Part shown: positions 17,410-27,054 of the stretch, in pieces
How the letters are laid out: each line of letters opens with the position of its first letter
How positions within the stretch are numbered: position 1 is the first letter of the stretch
Assembly (NCBI RefSeq): GCF_001425445.1
Contig: NZ_LMQU01000009.1
Coordinates: 141,817-205,816 of the forward strand
Reading direction: 5' to 3'
From: Devosia sp. Leaf420
GTDB taxonomy: Bacteria; Pseudomonadota; Alphaproteobacteria; Rhizobiales; Devosiaceae
DNA: 64,000 nucleotides
The notes under the pieces: model-generated
Databases searched by the model: none
Seen by the model: only the letters and a program-made list of their open reading frames with translations
What the model was told of the DNA's origin: nothing
Program-made: the position numbers and the translations under genes

Positions 17410-17520
17410 ACCAAAATCGCTTGCGTCTTGGAACTCTGAGAGAGGGCAGGGTTTTACATAGATCATATCGGCTGAGGTGTAGACATCCCTGGGGGATGGG
17501 CAGCCGGTTTGCGAGCGTCG

Positions 17521-19515
17521 ATGTTCAAACCCTTCATCATCAACCCGCCGGTTTTCTTCGGCGCGTTGATCATCATCTTTCTCTTCCTCGCCGTTGGCGT
17601 GCTTTTCCCCGCCAACGCCGAAGAGATTTTCCGCTCGCTCCAGGCAGGCATTCTCAACCAGTTCGGCTGGTTTTACCTGCTCTCCGTCGGCATCTTTCTC
17701 GTGGCTGTCCTCCTCATGTGCCTCGGACGCTTCGGGCGCTTGAAGCTCGGGCCGGATGACGCGACGCCCGATTTCAGCTTCGTCTCCTGGATCGCCATGC
17801 TGTTTGCAGCGGGCATGGGCATTGGCCTCATGTTCTATGCCGTCGGCGAGCCGATGACGCATTATATGGCGCCACCGACGGCCGATCCGCGCACTGCCGC
17901 GGCGATCCGCGAAGCGATGACGGTGACGTTCTTTCATTGGGGGCTCCACGCCTGGGCCATCTATGCGGTCGTCGGCCTCTCGCTCGCCTATTTCGGCTAT
18001 CGCTACAATCTGCCGCTGACCATTCGCAGCGGCCTCTATCCGCTGCTCAAGGAGCGCATCCACGGGCCGATCGGCCACGCCGTCGATATCTTTGCCGTGG
18101 TTGGCACCATGTTCGGTCTCGCAACTTCGCTCGGCACCGGTGCTTCCCAGATTAGCGCCGGATTCAACTATCTCTTTGGTTGGCCGATCGGACCTGAAGT
18201 CCAACTTCCGGTCATTGCTATCGTCACTGCGGCTGCCACGCTGTCGGTCACCACCGGACTTGATACGGGCGTCCGCATTCTCTCCGAACTGAACCTCGTC
18301 GTCGCGATATTGCTTATGGTGTTCGTGCTGGCAGTTGGGCCTACTTCAGACTTGCTTCGCGACTTTGTCCAAAATCTTGGCCTTTATCTCGACACCTTGG
18401 TGCTGCGCACTTTCAACATCTATGCCTATAGTCCTACGCCGTGGATTGACGCTTGGACGCTGTTCTATTGGGCGTGGTGGATTTCGTGGTCGCCATTTGT
18501 GGGCATGTTCATAGCCCGCATCTCGCGCGGGCGCACAGTGCGTGAATTCGTCACCGCGGTGCTTTTCATCCCGGCCGGTTTCACCTTTATCTGGATGACG
18601 GTGTTTGGAAATACCGCGATTGCCGTAGACATGGGCGTTGCCGCCGGCCAGCTTGGCACTGCCATCTCAAACGATATTTCGGTTGGGCTTTTTCAGTTCT
18701 TCCAATATCTGCCTTTCCCGCTGATCACATCAACTTTGGCCGTCATTCTCGTCGCTATTTTCTTTGTGACCTCGGCAGACTCCGCCTCGCTCGTGATCGA
18801 TGCCATCTCGGCAGGCGGGGAAACGGAAACGACAATAGGACAGCGCATTTTCTGGTGCGTTCTCGAAGGCGTGGTTGCCGCAACGCTGTTGCTGGCCGGC
18901 GGTCTCAGTGCCCTACAGGCGGTGACGGTCGCCAGTGCCTTGCCGTTCAGCATCGTGATGCTTGCTCTTGTCTGGTCGCTCTATGTTGGTATGCGGGCCG
19001 ATCTTGCCCAGCAGGAAGCTCATGGCGGAAATGCACATGTTCCAATGGCACAACCTGCCTCGGGGCTGACCTGGCAGAGGCGCCTGGGGCTGATGATGCA
19101 TGCTCCAACCAAAGTACAGGTCGAAAAATTCATTGCCAACCAAGTGCGGCCAGCGCTCGAACAAGTTGCAGCCGAACTGAGCTCCCGTGAACGCGAAACG
19201 CAGGTGGTGGAAGAAGCCAATGGTGCCATCGCCTTGCGCTCTCCGGCAGAAGGCGTACGCGATTTCGTCTACGGCGTAAGCTTGGTATCGCACCCGCAGG
19301 CCACACTGTCTCCCATGAGCGCGAAAATGCCCGAACAGCGCTACGAGGCCCGAACCTATTTTTCGAGCGGCGGGCGCGGATACAACATCATGGGCATGAA
19401 TCGCGATCAGTTGATCGGAGATGTGCTTGTTCAGTTCGAGCGATATCTCGCGCTGGTGCAATCTCCGGAGGTGCAACTCATGCACGCCGCACCCGAGCAC
19501 GAAACAGGAGTGTGA
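17521..19515 (+). CDS. betT: BCCT-family betaine/choline/carnitine transporter (BetT-like)
   Basis: About 664 residues with 12 membrane segments and a long soluble C-terminal tail (about 505-664), as in BetT-type members whose tail takes part in osmosensing. Family signatures: [25 protein letters not shown], and [25 protein letters not shown]. The ATG at 17521 fits the family N-terminus; a TTG 12 bases upstream is possible. Base composition drops along the gene, from about 65% G+C around 17940 to about 47% near 19400. That hints at a recombinant or less ameliorated 3' part. Choline or betaine is the likely substrate but is not proven. Confidence 0.88.
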   Translation: MFKPFIINPPVFFGALIIIFLFLAVGVLFPANAEEIFRSLQAGILNQFGWFYLLSVGIFLVAVLLMCLGRFGRLKLGPDDATPDFSFVSWIAMLFAAGMGIGLMFYAVGEPMTHYMAPPTADPRTAAAIREAMTVTFFHWGLHAWAIYAVVGLSLAYFGYRYNLPLTIRSGLYPLLKERIHGPIGHAVDIFAVVGTMFGLATSLGTGASQISAGFNYLFGWPIGPEVQLPVIAIVTAAATLSVTTGLDTGVRILSELNLVVAILLMVFVLAVGPTSDLLRDFVQNLGLYLDTLVLRTFNIYAYSPTPWIDAWTLFYWAWWISWSPFVGMFIARISRGRTVREFVTAVLFIPAGFTFIWMTVFGNTAIAVDMGVAAGQLGTAISNDISVGLFQFFQYLPFPLITSTLAVILVAIFFVTSADSASLVIDAISAGGETETTIGQRIFWCVLEGVVAATLLLAGGLSALQAVTVASALPFSIVMLALVWSLYVGMRADLAQQEAHGGNAHVPMAQPASGLTWQRRLGLMMHAPTKVQVEKFIANQVRPALEQVAAELSSRERETQVVEEANGAIALRSPAEGVRDFVYGVSLVSHPQATLSPMSAKMPEQRYEARTYFSSGGRGYNIMGMNRDQLIGDVLVQFERYLALVQSPEVQLMHAAPEHETGV

Positions 19516-19623
19516 TCGGCCACCAGGGCTAGGTAGCTGCTTTCGATTGCCGCCCACCGGAGGAGAGATTCCGTACATCCAATTTAGGAATATCGTCATT
19601 GACAGATTAATAATAGGCAAATA

Positions 19624-19641
19624 TACCTAAATATATAGGTA
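19624..19641. promoter_or_regulatory. Palindrome TACCTA-N6-TAGGTA upstream of the LuxR-type regulator
   Basis: A perfect inverted repeat with an all-AT spacer inside the most AT-rich stretch nearby (19570-19680), about 160 bases upstream of the regulator start. LuxR/NarL-type proteins bind short inverted repeats of this size, so autoregulation is a reasonable guess. The rest of the 280-base gap shows nothing else. Confidence 0.35.
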
Positions 19642-19797
19642 GTGGCCCCTACGTATTCATCCCATATCGAACGGCATCACCACCTAGAGCAAAATACCGG
19701 GGTGACTTGGGACGGAGGGCGGTGGAAACGTTTGCTCCCTGCCAGTGCGGCTCCGGCCCGGAAGGTATTCGAACCTGCCAAAGGGGCTTTGGGCACG

Positions 19798-20433
19798 ATG
19801 AACGACGACACCTATTATCATTCATTTCTAAACCGGGACCGGTTGATCCACATCGTGGACGACGACCCCGTTATCTGCGAGGGCCTGAGCGTTCTGTTCA
19901 GGCTCGAAGGGTTTCAGACGGCGTTTTCGCTCGATGCGGCCCATTTCTTTGCCATGCTCGAGCGACGGCGTATCGATGTGGCGGTGATCAATCTGGCCGT
20001 CGGGCAGGATAGTGGCCTGCCGCTGCTGCGGCGGATCAAGGCGCTCCACGCCGGTATTCCGGTCGTCATGCTGTCCAATGCGCCGCAGCTCGAAGCGGCT
20101 GTAACGGCGATGAAGCTGGGCGCCACTGATGTGGTTTCCAAACCCATCGACAGCGAGCATCTGCTTACCGTCATCCGTGATGCCCTGCGCCTGGACGTCC
20201 ATCTCGGTGCCATGCAAGCCGGTCGACGGCCGGTGGAGGTGCGGGGCTTTTCCCAGCTCACGCCGCGTGAGCGCGAAGTGCTGCAATTGATCACCAATGG
20301 TCAATCCAACAAGGAAGCGGGCCGCAATCTCGGCATATCCCCGCGCACCATCGAGGTGCATCGGGCCCGCGTCATGGAGAAGCTCGGCGCCAAGAATACC
20401 GCCGATCTCATGCGGATCGTGTTGACGAGCTAG
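19798..20433 (+). CDS. LuxR/FixJ-type response regulator lacking the phospho-acceptor Asp
   Basis: 211 residues from the ATG at 19798; the frame is open further upstream but reads like non-coding sequence. The receiver domain (about 15-130) keeps the acidic pair in V-D-D-D-P (21-23), the Ser switch residue S93 and the lysine K115 in S-K-P-I. At the phosphorylation position the protein reads V-A-V-I-N-L, so N65 replaces Asp. The HTH (about 148-211) is a clear LuxR type: L-T-P-R-E-R-E-V-L, S-N-K-E-A-G-R-N-L-G-I-S-P-R-T-I-E-V-H-R. It should bind DNA but is unlikely to be switched by ordinary aspartyl phosphorylation. No partner kinase is adjacent. Confidence 0.85.
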   Translation: MNDDTYYHSFLNRDRLIHIVDDDPVICEGLSVLFRLEGFQTAFSLDAAHFFAMLERRRIDVAVINLAVGQDSGLPLLRRIKALHAGIPVVMLSNAPQLEAAVTAMKLGATDVVSKPIDSEHLLTVIRDALRLDVHLGAMQAGRRPVEVRGFSQLTPREREVLQLITNGQSNKEAGRNLGISPRTIEVHRARVMEKLGAKNTADLMRIVLTS

Positions 20434-20483
20434 ACTAAACTGAAGTGCCTGCTGCCGGGATATATTCCTAGCAGACGACTTGC

Positions 20484-21338
20484 CTACTGGCTGTGCCCTT
20501 CGGCCTTAGGTAGCTCGTAGAATGCACGAACCACATCCCATCCTTCTTCAGCCGTATCGACGATAGTGAAGAGCTCAGGATCGGTCGGCGCGATTGTCCC
20601 GGCTTCGGCAAGGGCCTCCAGATTGATCACCCTGGTCCAGAATTCCTTGCCGAACAGCAAGAGTGGCACTTTCGCCATGCGCCCAGTCTGGATCAGCGTC
20701 AGTGTTTCAAAGAACTCATCGAGCGTCCCGAACCCGCCGGGGAACACGGCCACTGCCTTGGCGCGCAGCAGGAAATGAATCTTGCGCGTCGCAAAGTAGT
20801 GGAAGTTGAAGGAGAGATCGGGCGTCACGTAAATATTCGGCGCCTGCTCGTGCGGCAAAACGATATTGAGCCCGATCGAGGGCGCGCCGACATCAGCCGC
20901 ACCGCGATTGCCTGCCTCCATGACGCCCGGGCCGCCGCCGGTCACCACCACATATTCCTTGTAGTCCGACTGCGCCGAGGTTTCGCTCGCCAGCTGCGCG
21001 AAACGCCGTGCCTCCTCATAATAGCGCGAAGCCGCTTCGAGATTGCGCTTTTGCGTTTCGTTCTTCGCCGCCCATGCCGGCTTGCCCGGCTCGGGAATGC
21101 GCGCACCGCCAAAGAGCACAACCGTCGAGAGAATCCCGCGCTCGCGCAGGCGATGCTCGGTCTTGAGGTATTCGAGCTGGAAGCGAATGCCACGCGTGTC
21201 TTCCGAGGTCAGGAATTCATCGTCGGCAAAGGCGAGCCGATAAGCCGGATTCTCCGTCTGCGGCGTTGATGGAGCCTTCTTCGCGGCTGCAATATCCTGT
21301 TCGGACGTGCGCAAAGGTGTCGGGTGACGTCTGGCCAA
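20484..21338 (-). CDS. LOG-family protein (TIGR00730-type Rossmann fold)
   Basis: A 284-residue member of the lysine-decarboxylase-like / LOG family. The key signature P-G-G-F-G-T-L-D-E lies at about 197-205, with V-V-T-G-G-G-P-G-V-M-E-A-G-N-R-G-A near 130-146 and the family's V-V-L-F-G-G-A-R-I near 72. Many LOG proteins are cytokinin riboside 5'-monophosphate phosphoribohydrolases acting on nucleoside monophosphates. The longer N-terminus (about 60 residues before the fold) matches the bacterial type II group. Whether it releases adenine, cytokinin or another base is unknown. Confidence 0.88.
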   Translation of the reverse strand: MARRHPTPLRTSEQDIAAAKKAPSTPQTENPAYRLAFADDEFLTSEDTRGIRFQLEYLKTEHRLRERGILSTVVLFGGARIPEPGKPAWAAKNETQKRNLEAASRYYEEARRFAQLASETSAQSDYKEYVVVTGGGPGVMEAGNRGAADVGAPSIGLNIVLPHEQAPNIYVTPDLSFNFHYFATRKIHFLLRAKAVAVFPGGFGTLDEFFETLTLIQTGRMAKVPLLLFGKEFWTRVINLEALAEAGTIAPTDPELFTIVDTAEEGWDVVRAFYELPKAEGHSQ

Positions 21339-21409
21339 GAAGCTTCTCCGTTCCGATCCGGCCCAAGCCGGCGCGCCACAATTCGGCGCATTTGATCAGG
21401 GCTTATCCA

Positions 21410-22291
21410 GTGCTGGGGCAGGGGGCAAGGGCGGAGCGTGCCATTCACTTCACGAGTGTGGAAGCCAGGATCGATGCGGCCGCCCGCGTTTTGCTCTCAC
21501 GCTTGCCGCGCGGCAAGGTCGGCGATGGCGCTGTCGAATTCCTCGTCTTCGGTCTCAAACAAGCCTGGGCGTGTCTGTTCGGTGGGCTGATGCTGGGCAT
21601 GATCATCATCACCCGCCTGTGGTGGCCAGAAATCGGGGTCAACCGTTACGACCTGTGGTTCCTCGCGGCCATCGCCATTCAGGTCGGCATGGTCCTATTC
21701 AAGCTTGAAACGCTCGACGAAGTCCGCGTCATCCTGATCTTCCATCTCGTGGGCACCGGGATGGAATTGTTCAAAACCTCTGTCGGGTCCTGGATTTATC
21801 CCGACGATGCCCTCTTCCGCATTGGCGGCGTGCCGCTCTTTTCCGGCTTCATGTATGCCTGCGTCGGCTCCTATATGGCGCGTATCCAGCGCATTTTCGA
21901 CATCACCTTCACGCGCTATCCGCCGGTGTGGATGACGGTGATCGTTGCGCTCGGCATCTATGTCAACTTCTTCACCCACCACTATTTTTATGATTTCCGC
22001 TGGCTGCTCTTTGCCGCGGTGGTGGTTCTCTACGGGCGCAGCTTCATGCACTACCGCGTCTTTCGCTTCCGGCACCGCATGCCCATGCTCGTCGCCCTGT
22101 TCATCTGGATTGCGGAAAACATCGGCACGTGGAGTAGAGCGTGGATCTATCCGAGCCAAGCTGACGGTTGGTCACTGGTCAGTTGGGAAAAGCTTGGCTC
22201 CTGGTACCTGTTGATGCTGATTTCGGTTGTGTTGGTCACGCTCGTTCACCAGCCACGTCAATATTCCAAAGATGGAGTTCTCCTGAACTGA
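21410..22291 (+). CDS. DUF817 family integral membrane protein
   Basis: About 293 residues with eight or so membrane segments. The core is highly characteristic: F-G-L-K-Q-A-W-A-C-L-F-G-G-L-M-L-G, P-L-F-S-G-F-M-Y-A-C-V-G-S-Y-M-A-R, and W-I-A-E-N-I-G-T-W-S-R-A-W-I-Y-P. The start is uncertain. The GTG at 21410 gives an N-terminal length close to the family, while a GTG at 21458 is also possible and neither has a clear ribosome site. The family is described as putative integral membrane proteins without known function. It is divergent from the LOG gene. Confidence 0.78.
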   Translation: MLGQGARAERAIHFTSVEARIDAAARVLLSRLPRGKVGDGAVEFLVFGLKQAWACLFGGLMLGMIIITRLWWPEIGVNRYDLWFLAAIAIQVGMVLFKLETLDEVRVILIFHLVGTGMELFKTSVGSWIYPDDALFRIGGVPLFSGFMYACVGSYMARIQRIFDITFTRYPPVWMTVIVALGIYVNFFTHHYFYDFRWLLFAAVVVLYGRSFMHYRVFRFRHRMPMLVALFIWIAENIGTWSRAWIYPSQADGWSLVSWEKLGSWYLLMLISVVLVTLVHQPRQYSKDGVLLN

Positions 22292-22419
22292 TCAAGCTCT
22301 GTGCCGTCGCACATAGTCAAACGGCATCACAAATTTGCTGCCTCGATTGGTGACTTCGGGATGGCCTTACCTGGGTAGACGCCTCTTGCATCTTGCACCA
22401 AGAATCCGCATATAGCCCA

Positions 22420-22515
22420 TCGGGAGGTTGGCGCGGACGTGTTCCTCGCCAACCGGGTCAGGTCCGGAAGGAAGCAGCCCCAACGAGATCCTCACGGGTC
22501 GATGCCAGCCTCCTA
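22420..22515 (+). ncRNA. ffs: Signal recognition particle 4.5S RNA
   Basis: The universally conserved SRP core is present at about 22456-22480 (GGTCAGGTCCGGAAGGAAGC then AGCCC). The ends pair: GGGAGGTTGGC at the 5' side with GCCAGCCTCC at the 3' side. Length about 95 nt, the small bacterial type without an Alu domain. It scaffolds Ffh for co-translational membrane targeting. It lies about 125 bases upstream of dnaX. The other bases of the 350-base gap show no gene. Confidence 0.95.
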
Positions 22516-22639
22516 CTTCAATTCCCTGTTTGAATCCGATGTTTTCGTGCCCATGCTTTTGCGGGTTGCGTGCCATTGCCCTATGGTTGCGCCATGACTT
22601 CACGCAGATTCCACCGAGCACCGACAATGGAGGGCAAAA

Positions 22640-24439
22640 ATGGCTGACGCTCAGACCACGCCCTATCTGGTGCTGGCCCGCAAATACCGCCCGCGCGACT
22701 TCTCGACCCTCGTCGGGCAGGACGCCATGGTGCAGACGCTGGGCAATGCCTTTGCGCAAAACCGCATCCACCACGCCTTCATCATGACCGGGGTGCGCGG
22801 CGTTGGTAAAACCACGACGGCGCGTATTCTGGCCCGTGCCTTCAATTATGAGGATGAAAACGGCCGCCGCCCGACGCTCGATCTCGAAACCGAAGGCCTG
22901 CACTGCCGCGCCATCATCGAGGGCCGGCATGTCGACGTCATCGAAATGGACGCGGCCTCCAATACCGGTATCGGCGATATCCGCGAGATCATCGACTCGG
23001 TCAAATACGGCCCGGCTTCGGCGCCCTACAAGGTCTATGTCATCGACGAAGTGCACATGCTCTCGACGGCGGCCTTCAACGGCCTCCTGAAAACGCTCGA
23101 AGAGCCGCCGCCCTATGTAAAATTCATCTTCGCGACGACCGAAATCCGCAAGGTTCCGATCACCATCCTGTCGCGCTGCCAGCGGTTCGATCTGCGCCGT
23201 ATTCCGGCGGATGTGATGACGGCCTATCTCGAAAAAATCCTCGGGCTCGAAGGCATCGGGTTCGAAGCCGACGCGCTCGCCATGATCGTCCGCGCCGGCG
23301 AAGGCTCGGCCCGCGACTCGCTTTCGCTCCTCGACCAGGCCATTGCCCATGGGGGCGGTACTGTCACCGCGGCAACTGTCAAGACCATGCTGGGCCTCGG
23401 CGATCGCGCACGCATCATCGATCTCTTCGAAGACGTCATGGGTGGCCGTGTCGCCGAAGCGCTGACGGCTTTGCGCGAACTCTATGATCTCGGCGCTGAT
23501 CCGCAGACGCTGCTCGCGGACCTCGCCGAATTCACCCACCTCGTCACGCGCATAAAAGTCGTGCCCGCGGCGGCCGACGATGCTTCGCTGACCCCCGACG
23601 AAAAGAGCCGTGGCCGCGATCTGGCCCAGCGCCTGCCGATGCGCGCACTGACCCGCGCCTGGCAGATCCTTTTCAAGGGTAATGAAGAAACCGGTCGCGC
23701 CGGCAATGCCCTGCAGGCGGCTGAAATGACGCTGATCCGGCTTGCCTATGCGGCCGATTTGCCGAGCCCTGACGAAGTCATCGCCAAGCTTTCCGGCCAG
23801 GTGCTTTCCAATGCGCCGCTCAGCCCGCCCGCTCCGCGCGGCCTGCCGTCCGGTGGCGGTGGCGCCTCGGCAATGCGTGTCGAAGCGCCCATGACTATCG
23901 CCGTTGCCGAACCGCAGCCTGTCACGCGCCCACAGGCGGTCACCACGGCGCAGCCGCAGGCTGTCGCTTCGGTTGAGCCTCGGGTGGTCACGCCCCAGCC
24001 CGTACCCCAGCCGGCGCTAGCGACCGTCGCGACCTACAAGGACCTCATCGCTCTCGCGACCGCCAAGCGCGATGTCCTCGTAAAACTCGCGCTCGAATCT
24101 CAGATGCGCCCGATCTCCTTCGAGCAGGGCCGCATCGAAGTGGCCCTGGCCGAGAATGCCGATCCCGGCATGATCGCGACGCTTTCGGCGCGCCTCCAGA
24201 CCTGGACGGGTCAACGCTGGCTCGTCATGGTCTCAAGTAAGCCGCCCGAAGGCATGACCATCCGGCAGGAGCGCGATCAGCGTAAGGTCGAGGCAACGGC
24301 TGCGGCGCACGAAGATCCACTGGTCAAAGCTATTTTGGAAACCTTTCCCGGGGCCAAGCTCGTTAACGTCACCGTCAGGGACGAAGATGCTGCCCTGCCA
24401 GAAATCGCCCCCGCACCCACCGAAGAGGACGACGAATGA
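22640..24439 (+). CDS. dnaX: DNA polymerase III subunit gamma/tau
   Basis: A 599-residue clamp-loader ATPase. N-terminus [19 protein letters not shown], Walker [10 protein letters not shown] (about 53-61), Walker B V-I-D-E-V-H-M-L (about 134-141), and sensor 1 F-A-T-T-E-I. In most DnaX proteins four cysteines bind zinc just after Walker A. Here that stretch is [11 protein letters not shown] with a single Cys (L-H-C-R-A-I), so the zinc module is lost, as I recall for rhizobial relatives. The C-terminal tau region (about 390 on) has a Pro/Ala/Val-rich linker, then a domain ending in an acidic tail. It is translationally coupled to ybaB by an ATGA overlap. Confidence 0.95.
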   Translation: MADAQTTPYLVLARKYRPRDFSTLVGQDAMVQTLGNAFAQNRIHHAFIMTGVRGVGKTTTARILARAFNYEDENGRRPTLDLETEGLHCRAIIEGRHVDVIEMDAASNTGIGDIREIIDSVKYGPASAPYKVYVIDEVHMLSTAAFNGLLKTLEEPPPYVKFIFATTEIRKVPITILSRCQRFDLRRIPADVMTAYLEKILGLEGIGFEADALAMIVRAGEGSARDSLSLLDQAIAHGGGTVTAATVKTMLGLGDRARIIDLFEDVMGGRVAEALTALRELYDLGADPQTLLADLAEFTHLVTRIKVVPAAADDASLTPDEKSRGRDLAQRLPMRALTRAWQILFKGNEETGRAGNALQAAEMTLIRLAYAADLPSPDEVIAKLSGQVLSNAPLSPPAPRGLPSGGGGASAMRVEAPMTIAVAEPQPVTRPQAVTTAQPQAVASVEPRVVTPQPVPQPALATVATYKDLIALATAKRDVLVKLALESQMRPISFEQGRIEVALAENADPGMIATLSARLQTWTGQRWLVMVSSKPPEGMTIRQERDQRKVEATAAAHEDPLVKAILETFPGAKLVNVTVRDEDAALPEIAPAPTEEDDE

Positions 24440-24759
24440 AAGACATCATGGGCATGATGAAGGCCGCCAGCGAAATGAAGGGCAAGATGGAGGCCATGCA
24501 GGCCGAACTTGCCGACATGGTCGTTGAAGGCCGCTCCGGTGGTGGCCTCGTCACCGTGGCACTCTCCGGCAAGGGCGATTTGAAGGGTCTCAAGATCGAT
24601 CCGTCTCTGGCCAATCCGTCAGAGATTGAAGTGCTAGAAGACCTGATCGTCGCTGCCTTTAACGACGCCAAGGGCAAGAGCGAAGCCGAAGTCCAGCGCC
24701 GGATGAGCGAAGTAACCGCCGGCCTGCCGATCCCGCCCGGCATGAAGTTTCCGTTCTAA
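24436..24759 (+). CDS. ybaB: YbaB/EbfC nucleoid-associated protein
   Basis: 107 residues of the YbaB/EbfC family: [18 protein letters not shown] at the N-terminus, then [25 protein letters not shown], and a C-terminal [12 protein letters not shown]. It forms DNA-binding dimers. The dnaX-ybaB-recR order is one of the best conserved bacterial gene strings and supports all three calls. Its ATG overlaps the dnaX stop. Confidence 0.95.
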   Translation: MKDIMGMMKAASEMKGKMEAMQAELADMVVEGRSGGGLVTVALSGKGDLKGLKIDPSLANPSEIEVLEDLIVAAFNDAKGKSEAEVQRRMSEVTAGLPIPPGMKFPF

Positions 24760-24775
24760 AGCTTTCCCAACCACA

Positions 24776-24837
24776 GCGTCATTTCCGCGAAAGCGGGAAT
24801 CCCGTTCTGAGATCCCCGCTTTCGCGGGGATGACGCC
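24776..24837. repeat. REP-like palindromic element between ybaB and recR
   Basis: Ends GCGTCAT and ATGACGC are inverted. Inside are two hairpins, TTCCGCGAAAGCGGGAA and ATCCCCGCTTTCGCGGGGAT. This is the common CGTCATTCCCGCGAAAGCGGG-type alphaproteobacterial repeat. Because it is transcribed within the dnaX-ybaB-recR unit, it could fold in the mRNA and reduce expression of recR relative to the genes upstream. Confidence 0.8.
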
Positions 24838-24871
24838 GTGGCTGGTTTAACCTCTGAGCCAAGTCGCAAAA

Positions 24872-25462
24872 ATGTCCGGCGGACCTGAAATCGAGCAACT
24901 GATCCAGCTTCTGGCCCGCCTTCCGGGCTTGGGGCCGCGCTCGGCCAGGCGCGCCGTCCTACATATGATCAAGAAAAAGGAGCAGCTCATGCTGCCCCTT
25001 TCGGCGGCGCTCGATCGCGCTGTCGCGGCGGTCCGCACCTGCGAAGTCTGCGGCAATGTCGATACGATCAGCCCCTGCTCGATCTGTTCCGACCCGCGCC
25101 GCGGCGAAAGCGGCATCCTGATCGTCGTCGAAGACGTGTCCGACCTCTGGGCACTCGAACGCGCCGGGGCAGGGCAGGTGCGCTATCATGTGCTTGGCGG
25201 CGTGCTCTCCCCGCTCGATGGCATCGGGCCCGATGATCTCAATCTCGATAGTCTCGCGCGACGGGCATGGGACTATTCCGAAATTGTCCTCGCGATGAAT
25301 GCAACGGTCGATGGGCAAACGACGGCGCATTACATCACCGACAGGCTAGGGCCGGGAGCCAAGGTGACGCGCCTTGCGCACGGCGTTCCGATTGGTGGCG
25401 AGCTCGATTATCTGGACGAGGGCACGCTGAGCCAAGCGTTGCGGGCGCGGACGCAAATTTAG
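24872..25462 (+). CDS. recR: Recombination mediator protein RecR
   Basis: 196 residues. HhH region [19 protein letters not shown] (about 10-28). C4 zinc finger [16 protein letters not shown] (about 57-72). Toprim domain with I-V-V-E-D-V-S-D and [17 protein letters not shown]-terminal [18 protein letters not shown]. It acts with RecF/RecO to load RecA at gaps. Full length for the family and convergent with the sensor kinase gene. Confidence 0.96.
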   Translation: MSGGPEIEQLIQLLARLPGLGPRSARRAVLHMIKKKEQLMLPLSAALDRAVAAVRTCEVCGNVDTISPCSICSDPRRGESGILIVVEDVSDLWALERAGAGQVRYHVLGGVLSPLDGIGPDDLNLDSLARRAWDYSEIVLAMNATVDGQTTAHYITDRLGPGAKVTRLAHGVPIGGELDYLDEGTLSQALRARTQI

Positions 25463-25488
25463 CTTACGCTTCCGTTGAGTTTCGCTTT

Positions 25489-25541
25489 GTCACCCCAATC
25501 ACCGTTCTTCCCTCGGACTTGATCCGAGGGCCTATTGGGGG
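25489..25541. repeat. Nested inverted repeat between convergent recR and sensor kinase
   Basis: An outer pair CCCCAAT/ATTGGGG (25493-25499 and 25534-25540) encloses an inner hairpin CCCTCGGA-cttga-TCCGAGGG (25510-25530). It lies just past the recR stop and faces the end of the kinase gene, so it may terminate one or both. It resembles the GTCACCCC-starting repeat at 5593 at its left edge. Confidence 0.6.
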
Positions 25542-25616
25542 GCCAAAAGCCAAGTGGCGTGGTCAGAGACCCTCGGGTCAAGCACGGGAAGAGAGGCGAG
25601 AAAGGGCTCGTCGCCG

Positions 25617-27050
25617 TCATGCTTCAGGCAGGTCCAACACCGCCCGCACTCCAGGCCCATTATCGTCGATCCTGAACGTCCCGCCGTGCAATCTTGCCAC
25701 GGCATTGACCAGCGCCAAGCCCAGCCCCGACCCCGGCTCCGACCGGCTCTTTTCCAGCCGCACGAACCGCTCCAGCACCCGCAGCCGATCCGCCTCGGGA
25801 ATCCCCGGCCCATTATCCGCCACTGCGAGCACCACCTGCGTCCCCTCGCGCCGGAGATCCACCGTGATCTTGCCATCGCGTCCGTCTTCGGGCTTGGCAT
25901 ATTTCATGGCGTTTTCGAGGAGATTCACCATGGCTTGGCCGATCAGTTCGCGATTGGCGCGCAGCGTCACGCCCTCGGCAATAGTGGCCTCGATGGTAAT
26001 GCCTTCGTCCTCTGCCACCGGAGTATAAAGCTCGGTCACGTCGGCGACGATCGTGCTGACATCGATCTCCGACAAAGCGCCCGAGGGCGCGCCGGCTTCG
26101 ACACGCGCGATCATCAGCAGCGCATTGAAGGTCTGGATCAGCTTGTCGCTTTCGGCAATAACCGTTTCGAGCGCTTTTTCTTTGGTTTCGGGGCTTGCCG
26201 TATCGCGCAGCGCGCCCTCGGCCTGGTTGCGAAGGCGGGTCAGCGGCGTCTTGAGGTCATGCGCGACATTGTCGGTGACTTCCTTGAGCCCCTGCAAAAG
26301 CTGTTCGATGCGATCAAGCATGGCATTGAGATTGCGCGCCAGCCCATCGAATTCGTCATTGCGCTTGGTGATCGGCACGCGTTCGGACAGATTGCCCGAC
26401 ATGATCTTGGTCGAGGTATCGCGAATGGTGTCGATGCGTTTGAGGACGCGCCGCGCTGTCAGCCCGCCGGCAAAGATCGAAAAGACGATGATGCCGACAA
26501 CGCCGACCAGGAAACTCTGGAGAATGATGGCCGAATAGCCGCGCCGTTCGACGACATCGCGCCCGACGACGAGCCGCATGCCGTTGTTGAGTTCCACCGA
26601 ACGCACCAGCGCCACGCCCGCCCGCTTCGGCGGATCAGGCGGCCCACCGGCAGGGCCGCCGGGTGGGCCCGCTTCGGGGCCAAGCGGATCAGGCCGGTCA
26701 TAATCGAAGCTATAGACGCCGGGATCGATCAGCACATCGGGCGGTACTTCGGTCATATTGCCGAGGAGATATTGGCCCGATGCATCGCCGAGATAGTAAA
26801 CGCCCGGCCCCGGCTGGCTCGACAGGCGATTGAGCGCAAAGGCGAGCGCGCGAATGCCCTGCGTTGCCTCGATGCGCTGGAAAAGCCGAACTTCGCGGTC
26901 GATATCGTCGGCCTGCTGGCGCTGGATCGTTACGCTAGATTGCCAGCCGATGAAGCCCATCAGCAAAATGGCAAAGAGCACGAAAATAGCGATGAAGGTC
27001 GCGGTGAGGCGGACCGTCGAGGTGCGCCAGACCTGCGCGAAACGGCTCAC
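25617..27050 (-). CDS. Membrane sensor histidine kinase of the degP-linked two-component system
   Basis: 477 residues. Two membrane helices (about 14-36 and 176-197) flank a periplasmic domain of about 140 residues. That domain contains an unusual Gly/Pro-rich stretch (about 123-142). HAMP about 198-250, HisKA with D-N-V-A-H-D-L-K-T-P-L (H264), and HATPase with N-L-L-E-N-A-M-K-Y, D-N-G-P-G-I and G-S-G-L-G-L. Starts with GTG four bases after the regulator stop, so the pair is co-translated. Its position next to degP suggests envelope-stress sensing; that is inference from context. Confidence 0.92.
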   Translation of the reverse strand: MSRFAQVWRTSTVRLTATFIAIFVLFAILLMGFIGWQSSVTIQRQQADDIDREVRLFQRIEATQGIRALAFALNRLSSQPGPGVYYLGDASGQYLLGNMTEVPPDVLIDPGVYSFDYDRPDPLGPEAGPPGGPAGGPPDPPKRAGVALVRSVELNNGMRLVVGRDVVERRGYSAIILQSFLVGVVGIIVFSIFAGGLTARRVLKRIDTIRDTSTKIMSGNLSERVPITKRNDEFDGLARNLNAMLDRIEQLLQGLKEVTDNVAHDLKTPLTRLRNQAEGALRDTASPETKEKALETVIAESDKLIQTFNALLMIARVEAGAPSGALSEIDVSTIVADVTELYTPVAEDEGITIEATIAEGVTLRANRELIGQAMVNLLENAMKYAKPEDGRDGKITVDLRREGTQVVLAVADNGPGIPEADRLRVLERFVRLEKSRSEPGSGLGLALVNAVARLHGGTFRIDDNGPGVRAVLDLPEA

Positions 27051-27054
27051 AGGT

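Noticed and set aside
22640..24439. Programmed frameshift in dnaX giving a short gamma form
   Set aside because: I saw no slippery A-run with a following hairpin in the expected region.
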